Shown here in pieces: positions 61,109 to 64,000 of a DNA stretch of 64,000 nucleotides. The translations under genes were made by a program, and so were the position numbers. The stretch covers positions 98,605 through 162,604 of the forward strand of contig JAZKDT010000035.1 of assembly GCA_040387475.1 (NCBI GenBank), written 5' to 3'. Each line of letters begins with the position of its first letter. The first letter of the stretch is position 1. This DNA comes from UBA4416 sp040387475 (GTDB lineage Bacteria; Bacteroidota; Bacteroidia; B-17B0; Aurantibacillaceae). The notes beneath the pieces were generated by a model. It made no database searches. It was not told the origin of the DNA and was given only the letters and a program-made list of their open reading frames with translations.

Positions 61109-61951
61109 TTACTTTTTACGGCGTTTTACCACTTTGTAAATAATGTACCAGATAAGCCCCCCAATTAACCACAGAGGCCATAGCTGGGTTACGCCAATCA
61201 AAAACCATAAAAAGCCGGTTCCTCCGTCTGAAAGTGCATTTCCTATTTTTGAGCCGAAGTGGAATCCGGCAGTTGCTTTTTTCTCGTAATAAGTAATGGT
61301 TAAAGTGCTGTAGCCAACCTGATTACTTAAATAACGTAAACGGCCTTCGGTCGATTCTATGTCTTCCCTGATGAGAGAGATTTCTTTTTCGATCTTCAAA
61401 ATGTCGGCCATGTTATTAGCTTTGGCTAATAATTCCTGATATTTGGTTTCCAGTTGCTTTTTATTTTTTAAGCGGGCTTCCATATCTACAAACTCAGCGG
61501 TTACATCATCGATGTCTATGCGTTTCGAATCAAATTCACCTACCTGTGATCCTATGTCGTTGATCAGCTTGTCAAAATCCTGGTTAGGAACTCTTACGGT
61601 TAGCACTTCTGTTGGATCGGTTCGGTAATCCTGAATTTTTTCATTAGAGATGTAACCTTTGTATTTTGAAACTGTTTTTTGGAGAAAGCTTTTAGTGTCC
61701 TTGATGCTTTTGGTTTCAAAGCTAATATCACCGTTTTTGATCAGTTTTTGTTCAGTCATCTTTGGTTCCGCAGGCAGACTTTTTTCGGTTGCATCCGTTA
61801 CCGGAGCGGCATCGCGCTCCATATGACTGCCGGCGCCGGCGCTATAGCCCAATGCGATTTCTTTTTGATCCATGCCGTGACTGGCATTATTGCTACAAGC
61901 GCTCATAAGTAGTGTAGCGCATGCAAGGAAAAGTGTTTTTGTGATTGTCAT
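61109..61951 (-). CDS. DUF4349 lipoprotein with C-terminal membrane helix
   Basis: The start is ATG 61951 (MTITKTLFLACATLLMSAC), which gives lipobox LMSAC with Cys near 19 and 280 residues. The DUF4349 core is marked by EQKLIKNGDISFETKSIKDT, then RVPNQDFDKLINDIGSQVGE and KQLETKYQELLAKANNMADILKIEKEISLIREDIESTEGRL, a coiled-coil stretch. A last hydrophobic segment (FLWFLIGVTQLWPLWLIGGLIWYIIYK) anchors the C-terminus. Family role is unknown. The longer upstream frame is not signal-like. It sits upstream of the DUF5606 gene with a 93-base gap. Confidence 0.85.
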   Translation of the reverse strand: MTITKTLFLACATLLMSACSNNASHGMDQKEIALGYSAGAGSHMERDAAPVTDATEKSLPAEPKMTEQKLIKNGDISFETKSIKDTKSFLQKTVSKYKGYISNEKIQDYRTDPTEVLTVRVPNQDFDKLINDIGSQVGEFDSKRIDIDDVTAEFVDMEARLKNKKQLETKYQELLAKANNMADILKIEKEISLIREDIESTEGRLRYLSNQVGYSTLTITYYEKKATAGFHFGSKIGNALSDGGTGFLWFLIGVTQLWPLWLIGGLIWYIIYKVVKRRKK

Positions 61952-62038
61952 AAGTGTGTTGTTTAAGATTAATTTAACATTTAGATAAAGAAATGTCTTT
62001 ATTCCATATCTGTTTTTTATACAAATGTGGTTACACAT

Positions 62039-62369
62039 TAATACCTTTTATTTAAAAAGGTAAATTTTGTTGTGTTTACTGTTATTTGCAGCCATAATTC
62101 GGATATTTCTTACACCTCTTAACAAAAAAATAAATACAACGTACAATTATTTTTCACTTTTTTTTATAAATCGGATAATCCCTTGATACATAAGGAAAAT
62201 ATAGGGTTTTCAACGGTTAATGTTAATTTCCCAATGTTAAAAAAACTGCCTGAATGTTAATTTCATTTTCGGGAAATGCAATCATTTTTAATGAGTTTTG
62301 TAGAACGAAGATTTAAACTAAAATGGCCTGATTTTTTTTGTTAAGCCATACTATATATAAAGACGAATT
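62039..62369. other. 331-base spacer upstream of nrdB
   Basis: No gene is present. It holds three AATGTTAA direct repeats (62219-62264), listed separately. CTATATATAA just before nrdB recalls an NrdR box, but only one site is seen. Confidence 0.5.
62219..62264 (+). promoter_or_regulatory. Direct repeats upstream of nrdB
   Basis: AATGTTAATTTC occurs at 62219-62230 and 62253-62264, and AATGTTAA again at 62233-62240. The starts are 14 and 20 bases apart. They lie 105-150 bases before nrdB and could be an operator; no known regulator matches. Confidence 0.4.
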
Positions 62370-63341
62370 ATGACAGAACCGATACTAGCAGAAAACAAAG
62401 ACCGCTTTGTTATTTTCCCGATCAAACACAATGATATTTGGGAATATTATAAAAAATCAGAAGCAAGTTTCTGGACCGCCGAAGAAATTGACTTATCCAA
62501 TGACATGAATGATTGGAATAATAAGTTAAATGACAACGAACGTCACTTTGTGAAACATGTTTTAGCTTTTTTTGCTGCCAGTGATGGAATTGTTAATGAA
62601 AATTTAGCCATCAACTTCTTAAATGAGGTTCAATATCCTGAAGCCCGTTTCTTTTATGGTTTCCAGGTAATGATGGAGAATATTCATTCAGAAACTTACT
62701 CTTTATTAATAGATACTTATATTAAAGATCCTGTAGAAAAGGATAAATTATTGCATGCGGTTGAGACCGTGCCTTGCGTGGGTAAAAAGGCCGATTGGGC
62801 TTTAACCTGGATCAATAATGGAACCTTTGCCGAGCGTTTAATTGCGTTTGCAGCTGTAGAAGGAATTTTCTTTTCAGGTTCATTCTGTTCTATTTTCTGG
62901 TTAAAAAAACGCGGTTTAATGCCGGGTTTAAGCTTCAGTAATGAATTAATTTCCCGTGATGAGGGTTTGCACTGTGACTTCGCGTGTATGTTATATGCTG
63001 ATCACATCCAGGAAAAATTACCAAAAGAAAAAGTGACCCAGATCATTACTGATGCGGTTACTATTGAAAAAGAATTTGTATCAGACGCTATTCCTGTACG
63101 TTTAATAGGAATGAATTCTGATTTAATGTGTCAATATATTGAGTTTTGTGCCGATAGATTATTGTTAGCTTTAGGCTGCGATAAATTCTATAATGCAACT
63201 AATCCTTTCGATTTTATGGAAATGATCTCGTTGCAGGGTAAAACTAATTTCTTCGAAAAACGTGTTGCTGAATACCAAAAATCAGGTGTGATGAACAATA
63301 AAGAAGAAAATAACGTGTTTAACCTGGATGAGGATTTTTAG
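62370..63341 (+). CDS. nrdB: Ribonucleotide reductase class I small subunit NrdB (R2)
   Basis: NrdB carries the di-iron tyrosyl radical that starts deoxyribonucleotide synthesis. The sequence is close to the eukaryotic type: FWTAEEIDLSNDMNDW (Asp ligand at 41), AASDGIVNENLAINF, then QVMMENIHSETYSLLIDTYI (Glu103, His106, radical Tyr110). FFSGSFCSIFWLKKRG and the second Glu/His set (NELISRDEGLHCDF) follow. The end NNVFNLDEDF is the usual C-terminal peptide that docks to R1. Length 323 is typical. nrdA follows after 283 bases with its own promoter. Confidence 0.97.
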   Translation: MTEPILAENKDRFVIFPIKHNDIWEYYKKSEASFWTAEEIDLSNDMNDWNNKLNDNERHFVKHVLAFFAASDGIVNENLAINFLNEVQYPEARFFYGFQVMMENIHSETYSLLIDTYIKDPVEKDKLLHAVETVPCVGKKADWALTWINNGTFAERLIAFAAVEGIFFSGSFCSIFWLKKRGLMPGLSFSNELISRDEGLHCDFACMLYADHIQEKLPKEKVTQIITDAVTIEKEFVSDAIPVRLIGMNSDLMCQYIEFCADRLLLALGCDKFYNATNPFDFMEMISLQGKTNFFEKRVAEYQKSGVMNNKEENNVFNLDEDF

Positions 63342-63382
63342 TTAAAAAATCTTATCGGTTAAAATTCCCTATTCGTATCTCA

Positions 63383-63413
63383 TTGAAAATCATTGAACAA
63401 AGGCGTAACTTTG
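63383..63413 (+). promoter_or_regulatory. Promoter of nrdA
   Basis: TTG at 63383-63385, a 20-base spacer and TAACTTTG at 63406-63413 match the Bacteroidota promoter perfectly. The start codon is at 63625, so the leader is about 205 bases, unusually long for this window. This leader holds a weak hairpin (CCCCTTGAGGGC at 63470-63481). Confidence 0.65.
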
Positions 63414-63624
63414 TAAGGGAATACTAGCCTCCAGAAACACGTTCAGGAAGTGTTAAATTTTTGATCAGCCCCTTGAGGGCCGATAGAATAAGGAAAAAAT
63501 TAATTAACCGCTACTTTGTTAATATCAAGTTGTGGCTAATCAAAAAAAAGAAAATTATAGTTATAACTTGTTGTAACGAAAGGATACTCAAAAACTAAGT
63601 AAAACCACTAAAAACCAAAGGCAA

Positions 63625-64000
63625 ATGTTTGTAATAAAAAGAGATGGCACTCAAGAGTCTGTGAAATTTGACAAAATCACAGCGCGCGTTCAAAAATTAA
63701 GCTACGGCTTGGATCCTGCATTCGTAGATCCTATCCAGGTAGCTAAAAAAGTAATTGATGGTGTTTATGATGGCGTAAGCACGGTTGATTTAGATAACTT
63801 AGCAGCAGAAACAGCGGCGTCTTTAACCACTAAGCACCCTGATTATGCCCAGTTAGCATCGCGTATTGCTGTAAGTAACTTACACAAAAATACAATTAAG
63901 TCATTCTCAAAAACCGTTGAGATTTTATATACGTATGTAGATCCTAAAACAAATCAAAAAGCGTCGTTAATTGCCGATGACGTTTATGAGATCGTGATGA
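63625..64000 (+). CDS. nrdA: Ribonucleotide reductase class I large subunit NrdA (partial, 5' part)
   Basis: Only the first 125 codons are in the window; the frame is still open at 64000. It begins MFVIKRDGTQESVKFDKITARVQKLSYGL, the N-terminal ATP-cone that senses ATP/dATP and controls activity, and continues DLDNLAAETAASLTTKHPDYAQLASRIAVSNLHKNT. This is the eukaryote-like R1 of class I. It is the partner of NrdB, encoded just upstream, in the order nrdB-nrdA. Confidence 0.95.
   Translation, partial: MFVIKRDGTQESVKFDKITARVQKLSYGLDPAFVDPIQVAKKVIDGVYDGVSTVDLDNLAAETAASLTTKHPDYAQLASRIAVSNLHKNTIKSFSKTVEILYTYVDPKTNQKASLIADDVYEIVM

Noticed and set aside
62346..62362. NrdR-like box CTATATATAA before nrdB
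   Set aside because: Only one copy with a mismatch at the last position; NrdR sites come in pairs at fixed spacing, and no second site was found.
1..64000. CRISPR arrays, tRNA or rRNA genes, insertion sequences, prophage
   Set aside because: No regularly spaced direct repeats with unique spacers, no cloverleaf sequences with conserved loops, no transposase or phage proteins were seen on either strand.

Overview
The window is chromosomal DNA of a Bacteroidota bacterium, most likely in the Flavobacteriia/Bacteroidia part of the phylum. Evidence is two proteins with C-terminal type IX secretion (T9SS) sorting domains, a GldM homologue, FtsZ with a Bacteroidota-type tail, DUF5606 and DUF4349 proteins, AT-rich spacers, weak Shine-Dalgarno sequences and several upstream TAnnTTTG elements (the phylum's -7 box). 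No tRNA, rRNA, CRISPR array, prophage or insertion sequence was found.

Left part (1-9939): a partial GAF/SpoIIE phosphatase, a T9SS-secreted PQQ-type dehydrogenase-like protein, a run of small envelope genes including a c-type cytochrome, a large glycine-rich T9SS protein, a pterin dehydratase, and a divergent pair of 81-residue lipoproteins that look like paralogues. Centre-left (10250-26706, all minus strand): a complete division and cell-wall (dcw) cluster in the order mraZ, rsmH, ftsL-like, ftsI, murE, mraY, murD, an extra stand-alone MurD C-terminal-domain gene, ftsW, murG, murC, ftsQ, ftsA, ftsZ. It is led by a probable MraZ operator of four 10-bp repeats and is interrupted by intergenic palindromic repeats.

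Centre (26974-44354): mostly housekeeping genes: acyltransferase, ispF, methylmalonyl-CoA epimerase, tatA, gatA, mrp, an orphan gldM with a tiny GldL-like HWPG membrane protein downstream, aspartokinase, amidohydrolase, corA, S41 protease, an ECF sigma factor and lysS. At 45108-47142 lies the most unusual unit: a lipoprotein-like precursor ending in an eight-cysteine domain resembling the myxobacterial bacteriocin fulvocin C, followed by a membrane-anchored thioredoxin-fold protein and a DUF1573 lipoprotein.

Right part (47157-64000): a DUF255 thioredoxin-domain protein, a metallo-beta-lactamase-fold hydrolase, a 1097-residue envelope protein with a decayed peptidase-MA-like region, an AsmA-like protein whose natural start seems non-canonical, an M3 oligopeptidase flanked by three copies of a long structured repeat, DUF5606 and DUF4349 genes, and a eukaryote-like class I ribonucleotide reductase pair (nrdB, then the start of nrdA).

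Functionally the window combines growth and division (dcw cluster, aspartokinase feeding diaminopimelate, RNR), envelope transport (T9SS, Tat) and an accessory disulfide/bacteriocin-like module. Family names come from recognising motifs in the translated sequence; no database search was run.
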